64,000 bases of DNA, from NCBI RefSeq assembly GCF_014842975.1, contig NZ_JACYXK010000015.1:26231-90230 (forward strand), in the 5' to 3' direction. This DNA is from Rhodanobacter sp. DHB23 (lineage in GTDB: Bacteria > Pseudomonadota > Gammaproteobacteria > Xanthomonadales > Rhodanobacteraceae). The notes beneath the pieces were generated by a model. That model had not been told where the DNA came from, did no database searches, and saw only the letters and a program-made list of their open reading frames with translations. Shown in pieces: positions 53,608 through 62,403 of this stretch (positions are counted from its first letter, which is position 1; every line of letters starts with the position of its first letter). A program made the translations under genes and the position numbers.

Positions 53608-53658
53608 GGCATGACATGAAGGCCATGACCTCGGAGGTCATGGCCCTCATGTCATGCC
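53608..53658. repeat. 24-bp stem hairpin (one mismatch, 3-base loop)
   Basis: Arms 53608-53631 and 53635-53658 pair at 23 of 24 positions (core CATGACATGA, GGCCATGACCT); the loop is CGG. It lies between divergent genes, so it is not a terminator of either. It borders other repeat-like DNA to about 53790 (GGCATGCGTCGGGGTGACG), typical of Xanthomonadales intergenic repeats. Confidence 0.75.
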
Positions 53659-53813
53659 CGATGGGATCGGATCGGCTTCGGCTTTCGAACCAGAGTCGCT
53701 GGGCCCCGGCATGCGTCGGGGTGACGAGCGGGCGATCGACGTCGATTTTCGCAAGCCCCGTTCGTCATCCTGTCATGGGCCGACAAGGCCGAACCACCGG
53801 AGGATGACTGGCG

Positions 53814-54458
53814 ATGATCACCGTCTTTGGCGAAGGAAGAGGCTTCCGGGTCGTCTGGCTGCTGGAAGAGATGGGGCTCGCCTACCGGTTGCGGCCGGTG
53901 GACCTGCTGGCCGGCGTCGGAAAGGACCCGGAGTTCCTGGCCATCAACCCCGCCGGTTTCATCCCGGCGATCCGGGACGGTGACGTCACCATGGTCGAGT
54001 CCATCGCGATCATGGAATACCTGATGGCCCGCCACGGGCCCACGCCGCTGGCGCCCGCCCCGCACGATCCGGCGTTCCCCGCCTACCAGCAGTTCCTGCA
54101 CCTTGGCGAAGCCGGCCTCGCGGCCTCCGTCTACTTCGTCGTCGGCGCGCGCAATTTCGCGCCGGAGTCCGAGCGGCAGAACTGGAGCGCCGGCCAGGCG
54201 CTGGACGTTTTCCAGAGCCGGCTGGGCCTGGTGACGCGGCAGCTGGCACGCACGCCCTACCTCGCCGGCGAGACGTTCACGGCTGCCGACATCTCGGTGA
54301 CGTACGCGCTGGAACTGGCGCAGCACGGTGCAGGCATTGCACTCGGCGAAATGGAGCGATCCTATATCGCCCGCACCAGCGCGCGCGCAGGCTACCGGCG
54401 CGCCATGGAAACCTGCCAGTCGAGGAAGGCCTGGTTTGCCAGGACGCCTGTCCCATGA
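53814..54458 (+). CDS. Glutathione S-transferase
   Basis: 214 residues. The N-terminal domain begins MITVFGEGRGFRVVWLLEEMGL with the usual RGFRVVW substrate helix; NPAGFIPAIRDGDVTMVESIAIMEYLMARHG is the glutathione binding region. The helical half has YLAGETFTAADISVTYALELA. It differs clearly from the other GST in the window (47299-47967). The ATG lies at 53814, after the repeat region. Confidence 0.9.
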   Translation: MITVFGEGRGFRVVWLLEEMGLAYRLRPVDLLAGVGKDPEFLAINPAGFIPAIRDGDVTMVESIAIMEYLMARHGPTPLAPAPHDPAFPAYQQFLHLGEAGLAASVYFVVGARNFAPESERQNWSAGQALDVFQSRLGLVTRQLARTPYLAGETFTAADISVTYALELAQHGAGIALGEMERSYIARTSARAGYRRAMETCQSRKAWFARTPVP

Positions 54459-54777
54459 CCCAGTTCCTCCAGTCCCGACATCCCGGTTTCGAGTAGCAGC
54501 CCAGGCTGTGGACATGACTCCGCCCGGGAGCCGTCCCTTGCGATGGGCGGGACCGCCACTCCCCCTGTGATGCCCGTCAATGGGGACGGCGCATGCAAGA
54601 AGGAACCATGCACCTGCAGGCAAGGTGCACGGAACCCGTGAACCTGCCCCTATTGCGGCTGCCTGATGGCCTCCGCCCCCTGCCGGTCTTGCCCCAGGCC
54701 CCGCTGTCATCAAGAATTGTCGGGAACACCTTTCCCGGTTTGACCACCGCATACCCAACGATGCGAGGATTCCACGC
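54459..54777. other. 319-base gap before the duplicated-domain protein gene
   Basis: No gene with recognisable features; a 96-codon open frame on plus (54593-54883) overlaps the next gene in another frame and is not protein-like. One short hairpin TGCACCT-AGGTGCA at 54609-54629. Confidence 0.35.
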
Positions 54778-55623
54778 ATGTCACGCTTCCCTTTTCTCCG
54801 CAGCACCACCATGGCCGCGAGCCTCGGCCTGGCCGCTGCCTGCATGGCGCTGCCCGCCTTGGCCGCCACGCCCGACACGGTGACCTTCCCGGCCAACAGT
54901 GTCTGGGCGCAGGAAATCGGCAAACTCGACCATGACAACAACGCGCACGACTACGCCGTGGCGGTCGCGGCAGGCAAGACCTTGCAGGTCAAGCTCATCA
55001 GCAACAATGCGAACGCGTATTTCAAGGTGACCGACCAGAGCCGCGGCCAGGAAGTGCTCGACTCCCATAAAACAGGCACCCCTAACTGGTCGACGCCCAA
55101 CGCGGCGGCCACCACGTATGTGATCCAGGTCTACCTGGACCCTGACGCGGCAAAGCGCGAGGAGACCGCGAAATACGCGTTGCAGATCGGGGCATACGGC
55201 GCCGAAGACCTGCGTCCCCCGACGACCGCCGTGACGTTCCAGCCCGGCAAACCCTGGGCGGAACAGGACGGGAGCCTGGCCGCTGGCGCCGCAGCGCACG
55301 ACTTCACCGTTGCCGTTGCCGCGGGCATGACGGTCTCGGTCAATCTCGTCTCGAAGAACCCCCAGGTGCATTTCAAGGTGCAGGACCCGACCTCGAAACA
55401 GCTGATCGACAGCAGCACGGCCGGCTCGAACACCTGGTCCGCGCCGGCGACGGTGGCGGCGACGACCTACACGATCGAGGTGTACGCCGATCCCGCGGCG
55501 CTGCCGTCCGGGCAACAGGCGTCGTTCGCCCTGCAGGTCGGTCAATTCGCTGCAGGCGCGCAGCCCGCCGGCGCGACCACGGCCGCACCGCCCGCTGCGG
55601 CAAGCTCGGCAGCGCAGCCTTAA
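54778..55623 (+). CDS. Secreted protein with two PPC-like domains in tandem
   Basis: 281 residues. Signal peptide MAASLGLAAACMALPALAA. Two copies of a beta domain of about 105 residues: copy 1 (about 32-140) FPANSVWAQEIGKLDHDNNAHDYAVAVAAGKTLQVKLISNNANAYFKV ... YVIQVYLDP ... YALQIGAYG, copy 2 (about 148-262) FQPGKPWAEQDGSLAAGAAAHDFTVAVAAGMTVSVNLVSKNPQVHFKV ... YTIEVYADP ... FALQVGQFA. This pattern is seen in bacterial pre-peptidase C-terminal type domains that hang on secreted enzymes. Here no enzyme domain is attached. A Pro/Ala-rich end follows. Confidence 0.78.
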   Translation: MSRFPFLRSTTMAASLGLAAACMALPALAATPDTVTFPANSVWAQEIGKLDHDNNAHDYAVAVAAGKTLQVKLISNNANAYFKVTDQSRGQEVLDSHKTGTPNWSTPNAAATTYVIQVYLDPDAAKREETAKYALQIGAYGAEDLRPPTTAVTFQPGKPWAEQDGSLAAGAAAHDFTVAVAAGMTVSVNLVSKNPQVHFKVQDPTSKQLIDSSTAGSNTWSAPATVAATTYTIEVYADPAALPSGQQASFALQVGQFAAGAQPAGATTAAPPAAASSAAQP

Positions 55624-55780
55624 GCCTCCAAAGTAGGCAATAGCACCCGCCGCCAGCCGGGATCAAAGCGGGTCAGGGCCACTCCTGGCGGCAACAGGGA
55701 GCCCTGGCCCGGCTGGCTTGCCGGTGGATGGGCTGCTGCCGTTGCGGAGACAAAAGGGGGGACGGGGTCATCAAGCGCTT

Positions 55781-57766
55781 TCAATTACCGCCGCCCCCTT
55801 TCCCGCTTCCCGGCTCAACTCCCCCGCCCACTTTTGCGTCTCCGTCCCCTGACGATTCGTCGCCCGCATTCCCCTGCGTCGGTCCCAGGTTGCTGGCCAG
55901 GAACGAAAGCATGCGGGTATAGAAATCCTGTTCGTCCGCCGGGTCGTTGAGGCCGTGCCCTTCCCAGTCGTAGGTCACGAACTCCGGCGGATGCCCCGAC
56001 TTCTTCAAGGCGGATCGCATGGCAAAGGCATACGCGATCGGTACGCGCCCATCCAGTTCGCCATGCGCCAGCAGGACGGGCACCGTGATGGCGGCGGCGC
56101 GCGAGATCGGCGAATCGGCAACCAGGGCCGCCTTGTCCATGCCCAGCACCGTCTGCAGGTAGTACATGCCGTAGTCGCTGCGATGGGTATCGCCCCAGCG
56201 ATACAGCTTGCTCAGGTCGTATGGGCCGGACATCCCGACCGCGCAGCGATACAGGCCGGGCTCGCGCGCGGCCCCCATGAGGGCGGCGTACCCGCCATAG
56301 CTCGCACCATAGATGCAGATCCTTTTCGGATCGGCCACGCCCTGGGCGACGGCCCAGCGGGTGGCATCCGTCACGTCGTCCTGCATGGCCTTGCCCCATT
56401 GGCGATAGCCAAGCTGCATGAAGCGCTGGCCGAAATCGCTAGAGCCGCGGAAATTCACATGCAGCACGCCGTAGCCGTGCGCCGCCAGCAGTTGGGTTTC
56501 CTCGTCGAAACTCCATTCGTCCGCCACGAAGTAAGGGCCGCCATGGACGATCACCACCATGGGCGCCGGACCGTTCGTGCCCTGGGCGCGCGTCAGGAAT
56601 CCATGCAGGGGCAGCCCGTCCCTGGCCTTGAACTCGAAGGGCTCCATCGCAGCCAGATGCGCAGGGTCCAGCCATGGCATGGCCTGGAACAACTGCGTGA
56701 CCTTGTGCGTCGTCCGGTCCAGCAGATACCACGTGCCCTCGTCCCGGTCGCTGTAGGTGGCGACCACGAGGGTCGAACCGTCCGCGGTGCGGCCCGTCAC
56801 GTTGACCACCGTGCCAGGGAAAGCCTTCACCAGCGCGCGGTGCCACTTGGCGTCCTCGCTGTCGGGATCCCAGTAACGCGCCTGTGGCAGGCCAGGGCCG
56901 AACCAGGCGCCGATGGGTTCCTTGCCGTCCATGGAAAAAATGATGCGCAGCGGATCCGATACCGGGTCGCTCAACAGTTCGGTGCGCTTGCCGCTGGCAA
57001 AGTCATAGCGCTCGATGACATCCGGGCCGTCCGCGCGCGTGCTTTCCAGAAAGGCCGTCCGGTTGTCGCGGGAAATGCCGATCGGCACCACCGCGACATG
57101 CGAGGCGTCGCTGTCGTTGAGCGCGGACCACTGCCCGCCGTCGCTGCGCACGTAGAGCTGGCTACGCGCCGTATTGCTCCAGGCCCAGGCGAAGCGGACC
57201 GTACCGGCGTGATCGATCATGAGCGAGGCATCGCCCAGGGGAGCCACGGCCAGCTCCTTCCCCTCGTCCAGCAAATGGTCGATGTCACGCAGCCACAAGC
57301 TGTAGCGGCACTCGTGGTCCTTGCTGAAATCCTTGCACTCCAGGACCAGGAAGTGGCGATCGTCCCCGTCCACCGTGCCGGAGAAATTCGCCGGCAACAG
57401 CTGCGGATGCTTCTTGTGGATGTCCGCCAGATAAAGCACGGAGTCGAAGATGGGCGCGTGATAAGGCCCGATGTCGCGATTCGCCGCAATCAGCAGGCGG
57501 TCGGATCCCAGCCACGCCAGCTTCTCGATCTCCCCCTGCTTGCCCGGACTGATCTGCTTGACCGGCTGGAGATCCGAGCGCCGCAGGATCGTGACCATCG
57601 TGCCGTCGTCTTCGCGATGGGCAATCGCCAGCAGTGCCCCGTCGGGGGAAATCGCCACGCGTTCGTATTCAGGACGCCGCAGCAAGTCCATGGTCTTCGT
57701 ACCGCTTTCCGCGATACAGGCGAACGACACCGAAACCAGCAACCACGCCAGCCAATAGCGCCACAT
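55781..57766 (-). CDS. S9-family secreted prolyl oligopeptidase-like peptidase
   Basis: 661 residues from the ATG at 57766 (GGGGGA upstream). Signal segment WLAWLLVSVSFACIAES. The N-terminal beta-propeller has the AISPDGALLAIAHRED and LAWLGSDRLL blades. The catalytic alpha/beta hydrolase has VVIVHGGPYFVADEWSFDEE, the nucleophile in CIYGASYGGYAAL, aspartate in AHGELDGRVPI and histidine in WEGHGLND. It is probably a dipeptidyl or oligopeptidase in the envelope. The last about 25 residues (DGDAKVGGGVEPGSGKGGGG) are Gly-rich and lie in a repeat, so they are probably not part of the original protein. Confidence 0.88.
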   Translation of the reverse strand: MWRYWLAWLLVSVSFACIAESGTKTMDLLRRPEYERVAISPDGALLAIAHREDDGTMVTILRRSDLQPVKQISPGKQGEIEKLAWLGSDRLLIAANRDIGPYHAPIFDSVLYLADIHKKHPQLLPANFSGTVDGDDRHFLVLECKDFSKDHECRYSLWLRDIDHLLDEGKELAVAPLGDASLMIDHAGTVRFAWAWSNTARSQLYVRSDGGQWSALNDSDASHVAVVPIGISRDNRTAFLESTRADGPDVIERYDFASGKRTELLSDPVSDPLRIIFSMDGKEPIGAWFGPGLPQARYWDPDSEDAKWHRALVKAFPGTVVNVTGRTADGSTLVVATYSDRDEGTWYLLDRTTHKVTQLFQAMPWLDPAHLAAMEPFEFKARDGLPLHGFLTRAQGTNGPAPMVVIVHGGPYFVADEWSFDEETQLLAAHGYGVLHVNFRGSSDFGQRFMQLGYRQWGKAMQDDVTDATRWAVAQGVADPKRICIYGASYGGYAALMGAAREPGLYRCAVGMSGPYDLSKLYRWGDTHRSDYGMYYLQTVLGMDKAALVADSPISRAAAITVPVLLAHGELDGRVPIAYAFAMRSALKKSGHPPEFVTYDWEGHGLNDPADEQDFYTRMLSFLASNLGPTQGNAGDESSGDGDAKVGGGVEPGSGKGGGGN

Positions 57767-58232
57767 CGTGCATCCCCCTGATGCCAACCCACAGTGCGAA
57801 AGAACGCCCGCGTGGCGCGGGCGTTCAGTGGTCGAGCCGTCTTGCGGATTCGACGGTATCCGTCGACGGCATCGTACAGAGAAACCGGGCGACGGAGTGC
57901 ACTTTTCGAGCGTTGGAAAGTGCACTCCGCCTCTGGCTTTCACGCTACGCCAGCGTCCGGCTGCGCATCGGCTACCACATGCCCCTGGGCGGGAAGTGAA
58001 CCTGAAGTCGGCGGTTGCTGAAAACCCCGGACAAAGGGACGGACAAAGGGGACTTCGTTCTCTTTGCCCGCGCACGATCCAATCGGCCAGCCCCGCCGCT
58101 TTTCCTGCCGATTGCCCAACCGGCAACAGGCATGAAATTGCGATACCGTGATCGCCCGTGCCGACCAACCCGCGGCGGCCGCAGGGCCCGCGAAGCGCGC
58201 CGGCCCGAACCTTCATCCAGGGAGCTGCCTTG
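57767..58232. other. 466-base repeat-rich divergent region between two peptidase genes
   Basis: Contains hairpin GAACGCCCGC-GTGGC-GCGGGCGTTC (57802-57826), a 12-bp dyad GGAGTGCACTTT/AAAGTGCACTCC (57894-57928), and from 58028 a doubled ACAAAGGGACGGACAAAGGG word. It has the look of inserted repeats. No gene. The ribosome binding site GGGAG of the M28 peptidase is at 58220. Confidence 0.5.
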
Positions 58233-59618
58233 ATGCGTCGAATCCCGTCGGTGTGGTGCTGGCTCGCCGTGTGCGCCACCACGTCGATCCATGCCGCCGA
58301 ATCGCCCCCGGTGCCGCGCGAACAGCCCGCGCTGCACGCACTGGCGACCGCACCGAGCGAAACGGAGCTGCGCGCCACGATCACGCGACTGGTGGGCTTT
58401 GGCACCCGCCACACCTTATCCGGCACGCAGTCCGACAGCCGCGGCATCGGCGCCGCGCGGCGCTGGGTGAAGGCGCGCTTCGAGGCGATCTCACGCGACT
58501 GTGGCGACTGCCTGGACGTGGTCACGCCGACGCAGGCCTTCACCGGCAAGCGCGTCCCGCGACCCACCGAGGTGATGGACGTGGTGGCGATCAAGCGCGG
58601 CAGCACCGACCCGCAACGCGTGATCGTGATCACCGGGCACCTGGATTCGCGCGTCAGCGACGTGATGGACAGCCGCAGCGATGCGCCCGGCGCCAACGAC
58701 GACGCCTCCGGCGTGGCCGCCCTGATCGAGGCGGCACGACTGCTGTCGAAGCAGGACAACCGCGCCACCCTGGTGTTCGCCGCGCTGTCCGGCGAGGAAC
58801 AGGGCCTGTACGGCGGCAAGGTGCTCGCCGACTACGCGGTGGCACAGGGCTGGCAGGTGGAGGCCGAGCTCAACAACGACATCGTGGGCAACAGCCGCGG
58901 CCAGAACGGCGTGATCGACAACACCGTGGTGCGGGTGTTCTCCGAGGGTACGAAAACCAACGAGACGCCGGCGCAGGCGGCGTACCGCCGTTACCACGGC
59001 GGCGAAGTGGATTCGCCCTCGCGCAACCTCGCCCGCACCATGGCCGGGCTGGCCGACCGCTACCTGCCCGACTTCCGCGTGCACATGGTCTACCGCACCG
59101 ACCGCTACGGCCGCGGCGGCGACCAAGTACCGTTCCTCGAGGCCGGCTACCCCGCGGTGCGCGTCACCGAGGCACACGAGGACTACACCCGCCAGCACCA
59201 GGACCTGCGCACCGAACAGGGCGTGCGCTACGGCGACACCATCGACGGCATCGACTTCCGCTATCTCGCACGCGTCACCGCGCTCAACGCGATCACCATG
59301 GCCGCGCTGAGCCGCGCGCCCGCGCCGCCCGGCGGCGTGGACATCCACGGCGCGCTGGCCACCGACACCACGCTGGACTGGCGCAAGGTGCCGGGCGCCG
59401 CCGGCTACCGCGTGCACTGGCGCGATACCACTGCGCCACAATGGCAGCACGCGCAGGCAGTGGGCGACGTCGACCACTACGTGCTCAGGGACGTGGTGAT
59501 CGACGACTGGTTCTTCGGCGTGTCGTCGGTCTCGGCCGACGGTTACGAGAGCCCGGTGGTATTCCCCGGCGACGCCGGCAGCTTCGGGCGTTCGCCACCG
59601 GTCGCTGCGAAACCCTGA
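58233..59618 (+). CDS. M28-family secreted aminopeptidase
   Basis: 461 residues from the ATG at 58233. Signal peptide SVWCWLAVCATTSIHAAE. Zinc peptidase domain of M28: first ligand VITGHLDSR, the bridging Asp in GANDDASGVAALIEAARLL, catalytic Glu pair in ALSGEEQGLYGG, LNNDIVGN, and the last His in EAHEDYTRQHQD. It cleaves N-terminal residues in the periplasm or outside. Residues from about 375 form a fibronectin III-like domain (WRKVPGAAGYRVHWRDTT; VVIDDWFFGVSSVSADGYES). It is divergent from the S9 peptidase. Confidence 0.9.
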   Translation: MRRIPSVWCWLAVCATTSIHAAESPPVPREQPALHALATAPSETELRATITRLVGFGTRHTLSGTQSDSRGIGAARRWVKARFEAISRDCGDCLDVVTPTQAFTGKRVPRPTEVMDVVAIKRGSTDPQRVIVITGHLDSRVSDVMDSRSDAPGANDDASGVAALIEAARLLSKQDNRATLVFAALSGEEQGLYGGKVLADYAVAQGWQVEAELNNDIVGNSRGQNGVIDNTVVRVFSEGTKTNETPAQAAYRRYHGGEVDSPSRNLARTMAGLADRYLPDFRVHMVYRTDRYGRGGDQVPFLEAGYPAVRVTEAHEDYTRQHQDLRTEQGVRYGDTIDGIDFRYLARVTALNAITMAALSRAPAPPGGVDIHGALATDTTLDWRKVPGAAGYRVHWRDTTAPQWQHAQAVGDVDHYVLRDVVIDDWFFGVSSVSADGYESPVVFPGDAGSFGRSPPVAAKP

Positions 59619-59667
59619 GGCAGGCGAACGTTCGGCCTCCGATGGACGAGGGGCAACCAAAGGGGAC

Positions 59668-59687
59668 GGACAAGGCGCGCCCTGTCC
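59668..59687. terminator. Hairpin between convergent M28 peptidase and higA
   Basis: GGACAAGGCG/CGCCCTGTCC forms a near-palindrome of 20 bases with one mismatch, followed by CCCGAATTTTCGGTTT on the plus strand, a short T tract. It is embedded in the repeated word AAAGGGGACGGACAAGG, so it may be a repeat reused as a terminator. Confidence 0.55.
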
Positions 59688-59724
59688 CCGAATTTTCGGT
59701 TTGCAGCGCCCGGGACTTGAATAC

Positions 59725-60015
59725 TCACGCCGCAATCCGCTCGATCCGGTCGACAGCCTTGCCGAGCGTCCGGTGAGCCTCTTCCAGATCGTAGTCCGCC
59801 TGAAGCCCCAGCCAGAAGCGCTCGCTGGTCCCCAAGGCCGCGGCCAGACGCACGGCGGTATCCGCCGTGACACCGCGCTTGCCAAGCACGATCTCGTTGA
59901 TGCGACGCGGCGGCACGCCGGCAGCGCGCGCCAAGGCGTTCTGGCTGATGCCCATGGGCGTCAGGAACTCCTCAAGCAACACTTCGCCGGGATGGATGTT
60001 GGGCAGGCTCTTCAT
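59725..60015 (-). CDS. higA: HigA antitoxin
   Basis: 96 residues, MKSLPNIHPGEVLLEEFLTPMG, the usual HigA start; HTH of the Cro/C1 type with GISQNALARAAGVPPRRINEIVLGKRGVTADTAVRLAAALG and the FWLGLQADYDLEEA end. It neutralises HigB and represses the operon. It lies 16 bases downstream of higB, the reversed order (toxin first) that is characteristic of higBA. Confidence 0.94.
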   Translation of the reverse strand: MKSLPNIHPGEVLLEEFLTPMGISQNALARAAGVPPRRINEIVLGKRGVTADTAVRLAAALGTSERFWLGLQADYDLEEAHRTLGKAVDRIERIAA

Positions 60016-60031
60016 GATCGACTCGTTGGCG

Positions 60032-60313
60032 TCAGTGGTAGTCGACGATTTCCACGTCTTGGGCGTCGCCGTCGATCCATCGGAAACAGACGCGCCATTG
60101 ATCGTTGATGCGGATGCTGTACTGCCCTTTGCGTTGGCCCTTCAGGGCTTCCAGCCGATTGGCCGGAGGAATGCGCAGATCGTCCAGCACCGAAGCGTTT
60201 GCCAACATGCGCAGCTTGCGGCGCGCCACGGATTGGATATCGGCAGGCAGGCGCCGGGAAGGCGTTCCGCCCCAGATCTTTTCCGCTTCCTTGTCGGCAA
60301 AGTTTCTGATCAC
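60032..60313 (-). CDS. higB: HigB toxin (RelE-superfamily mRNA interferase)
   Basis: 93 residues from a GTG at 60313 (a TTG at 60319 is in frame too). VIRNFADKEAEKIW opens the chain, KLRMLANASVLDDLRIPPANRLEALKG is the family centre, and YSIRINDQWRVCFRW is the conserved end with catalytic Arg and aromatic residues. HigB cuts mRNA on the ribosome in other bacteria. Two tandem operator-like repeats lie directly upstream. Confidence 0.92.
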   Translation of the reverse strand: MIRNFADKEAEKIWGGTPSRRLPADIQSVARRKLRMLANASVLDDLRIPPANRLEALKGQRKGQYSIRINDQWRVCFRWIDGDAQDVEIVDYH

Positions 60314-60322
60314 GGGCAAACC

Positions 60323-60356
60323 ATAACGCTATCCGTCATATAACGCAAATCGTCAT
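60323..60356 (-). promoter_or_regulatory. Tandem 17-base operator repeats upstream of higB
   Basis: ATAACGCTATCCGTCAT (60323-60339) is followed at once by ATAACGCAAATCGTCAT (60340-60356). Each unit is itself an imperfect dyad, ATAACG-N5-CGTCAT. They end 10 bases before the higB start, so the promoter should lie here; HigA binding is the likely use. Confidence 0.7.
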
Positions 60357-60473
60357 GGACTGGGCGTCGAGAACACTACAAGCCCCTAACTCCTTTTCCT
60401 GGGCCAGCCACACGCTGTCAGGGGAGTGCACTCCGGTCCGGGTTTTGGTTAACCTGGGCCAAGGGGAAATCCA

Positions 60474-61427
60474 ATGGCCTTTTGGTGGGTTAACCACAAG
60501 CAAACCCGCGACCACGAAGTTCGTGGCGGGTACCTGTGGTCGCCGTACAGAAACACGAACGGCGCCTTCAACCAGACCTACGAGAACATGAAGCTCGTCC
60601 GGCCGGGCGACATCATCTTTTCGTACGCACACGGGCGGATCGGTGCCGTCGGGCGAGTGATCGAGGCTGCGTCACCGAGTCCCAAGCCAATCGAGTTCGG
60701 GGACGTTGGTTCCTACTGGTCGAATGAGGGTTGGCTGGTTGAAGTGGACTTTGTTCCGGCACGGCGGCCACTAAGCCCGAAGCAAGCGATCGAATCGATC
60801 GGGCCGATGCTGCCCGAGCGCCATTCCCCGCTGCAGAAAAATGGCAACGGCAACCAAGGTTGCTATCTGGCGGCGATCTCCGACGCGCTCGGCCACGTCT
60901 TGATGGCAATGCTCGACACGCCCGGAGTTCGTGAATCAGACGTGCCTGCCACTTATGTGGTTGAGCGCGAGCCCAACGCGACCGTGCTGGACGACATTCG
61001 CCAAGTCCAGGACGACACCTCCGTGCCGGAAACCCAACGCCTGCAGCTCGCCAAGGCACGTATCGGCCAGGGCTTCTTCCGGAAGCAAGTGATTCTGCTG
61101 GAGGGTGCCTGCCGGGTTACTGGCGTCACCGACACGCATCTATTGATCGCCAGCCACATCAAGCCGTGGCGGGAAGCGTCCAACAGCGAGCGCCTGAGCG
61201 GCCATAACGGCATATTGCTATCGCCACACGTGGATGCCTTGTTCGACGAACAATGGATCACCTTCGAGGACGATGGACAGATGCGCGTACACCGTGCCCT
61301 TGCGCGCGATGTCCTCGACCGCTGGGCCATTGATCCAAATAAACAGGTCGAGCGCTTTCGTCCTGAGCAAGCGCACTACCTTGCACGCCACCGCGAACTA
61401 TTCGCCCAGAAGGCTAGAATCAGTTAG
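60474..61427 (+). CDS. EVE-HNH nuclease, probable modification-dependent restriction enzyme
   Basis: 317 residues from the ATG at 60474 (AAGGGG upstream). N-terminal domain (about 1-100) with FWWVNHKQT, GYLWSPYRN, VRPGDIIFSYAHGRIGAVGRV and EGWLVEVDF resembles the EVE/PUA-like modified-base reader. The C-terminal HNH_2 domain has VILLEGACRVTGVTDTHLLIASHIKPW, HNGILLSPHVDALFDEQWITFEDDGQ, with His and Asn of the metal-bound active site. EVE-HNH proteins known from other bacteria cut DNA with modified cytosines, so this is a candidate type IV defence enzyme. It is divergent from higBA. Confidence 0.85.
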   Translation: MAFWWVNHKQTRDHEVRGGYLWSPYRNTNGAFNQTYENMKLVRPGDIIFSYAHGRIGAVGRVIEAASPSPKPIEFGDVGSYWSNEGWLVEVDFVPARRPLSPKQAIESIGPMLPERHSPLQKNGNGNQGCYLAAISDALGHVLMAMLDTPGVRESDVPATYVVEREPNATVLDDIRQVQDDTSVPETQRLQLAKARIGQGFFRKQVILLEGACRVTGVTDTHLLIASHIKPWREASNSERLSGHNGILLSPHVDALFDEQWITFEDDGQMRVHRALARDVLDRWAIDPNKQVERFRPEQAHYLARHRELFAQKARIS

Positions 61428-61480
61428 CCGGAGGCGGCCTGTTTCGTTTGGTTGGTGCATTCCAACGGAAGGAGAGGAGC

Positions 61481-62326
61481 ATGGCAAAGCGCAAGAATGG
61501 CGGCTTCGAACTACTGGCAGCGATGCCCTGGCCCGTCCCCCTAGTGCTGGGCGTCATCGGCTTTGTGGGTGTGCGATACGGCATCGGCTGGATGATGAGC
61601 ACCAGCCAGAACGTGATTTTCGCCAACATGGGGAGGCAGCTTTCCAACGGTGCTTACACACCGTTCGCCTGGATCGTGCTCGTCATCTGTTGGCTGGCGG
61701 CGCTCGCCTCCTACATCGGCGCCCAACGGCGCCGTCGCTTGCTGGAGACCCAGACGAGTCTGGACAGCATTCGCGCGCTGAGCTGGCGCCAATTCGAGCT
61801 GCTGGTGGGCGAGGCGTTCCGGCGCCAGAGGTACACCGTGCAGGAAACCGGGCTCGGCGGTGCGGACGGCGGCGTCGACCTGCTGCTGCGCAGAGAGGGC
61901 AAGCTGACTCTAGTGCAGTGCAAGCGCTGGAAAAGCCAACGCGTCGATGTGAAAGTTGTCCGCGAGATGTTCGGGTTGCTCGCCCACCATCAGGCTTCGG
62001 CGGTGAAGATTGTCGCAGTAGGCACCTACACCCCGGACGCGCAACGCTTCGCCGAAGGCAAACCGATAGAACTGATTACCGGTGCGGCGCTGCTCGATCT
62101 GGTTCGTGGCGTCCAGACAGCAACCACGGAACCCGCGCTCCAGGCGCCAGTACCCACGCCAGCCGAAGCATCCCCCTGCTGTCCGAAGTGCGGCAAGGCG
62201 ATGGTGCAACGTATCAACAGACGAACAAACGACCAGTTCTGGGGCTGCACGACCTACCCAAGTTGTCGCGGTACGCGGCAGCTTGACGGAACGCACACTG
62301 ACGTCGGCATCTTTCCATCCAGGTAA
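61481..62326 (+). CDS. Membrane-anchored Mrr-like endonuclease with C-terminal zinc finger
   Basis: 281 residues from the ATG at 61481 (GGAGAGG upstream). Two membrane helices at the N-terminus (PVPLVLGVIGFVGVRYGIGW; WIVLVICWLAALASYIG). The PD-(D/E)xK domain of Mrr type (about 90-205) has SWRQFELLVGEAFRRQRYTVQETGLGGADGGVDLLLRREGKLTLVQCKRWKSQRV, with the D-QxK active site. A topoisomerase-type zinc finger closes the chain (CPKCGKAMVQR; WGCTTYPSCRG). Its inner-membrane placement could serve to cut incoming DNA. It is 53 bases downstream of the EVE-HNH gene on the same strand. Confidence 0.87.
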   Translation: MAKRKNGGFELLAAMPWPVPLVLGVIGFVGVRYGIGWMMSTSQNVIFANMGRQLSNGAYTPFAWIVLVICWLAALASYIGAQRRRRLLETQTSLDSIRALSWRQFELLVGEAFRRQRYTVQETGLGGADGGVDLLLRREGKLTLVQCKRWKSQRVDVKVVREMFGLLAHHQASAVKIVAVGTYTPDAQRFAEGKPIELITGAALLDLVRGVQTATTEPALQAPVPTPAEASPCCPKCGKAMVQRINRRTNDQFWGCTTYPSCRGTRQLDGTHTDVGIFPSR

Positions 62327-62403
62327 GCAAACCTGATCTCGCTCTTGGCTATATGCTGGCCAAGTTGCAGCAAGGCTCACTCACCAGCCCATAAGGAAAT
62401 ACC

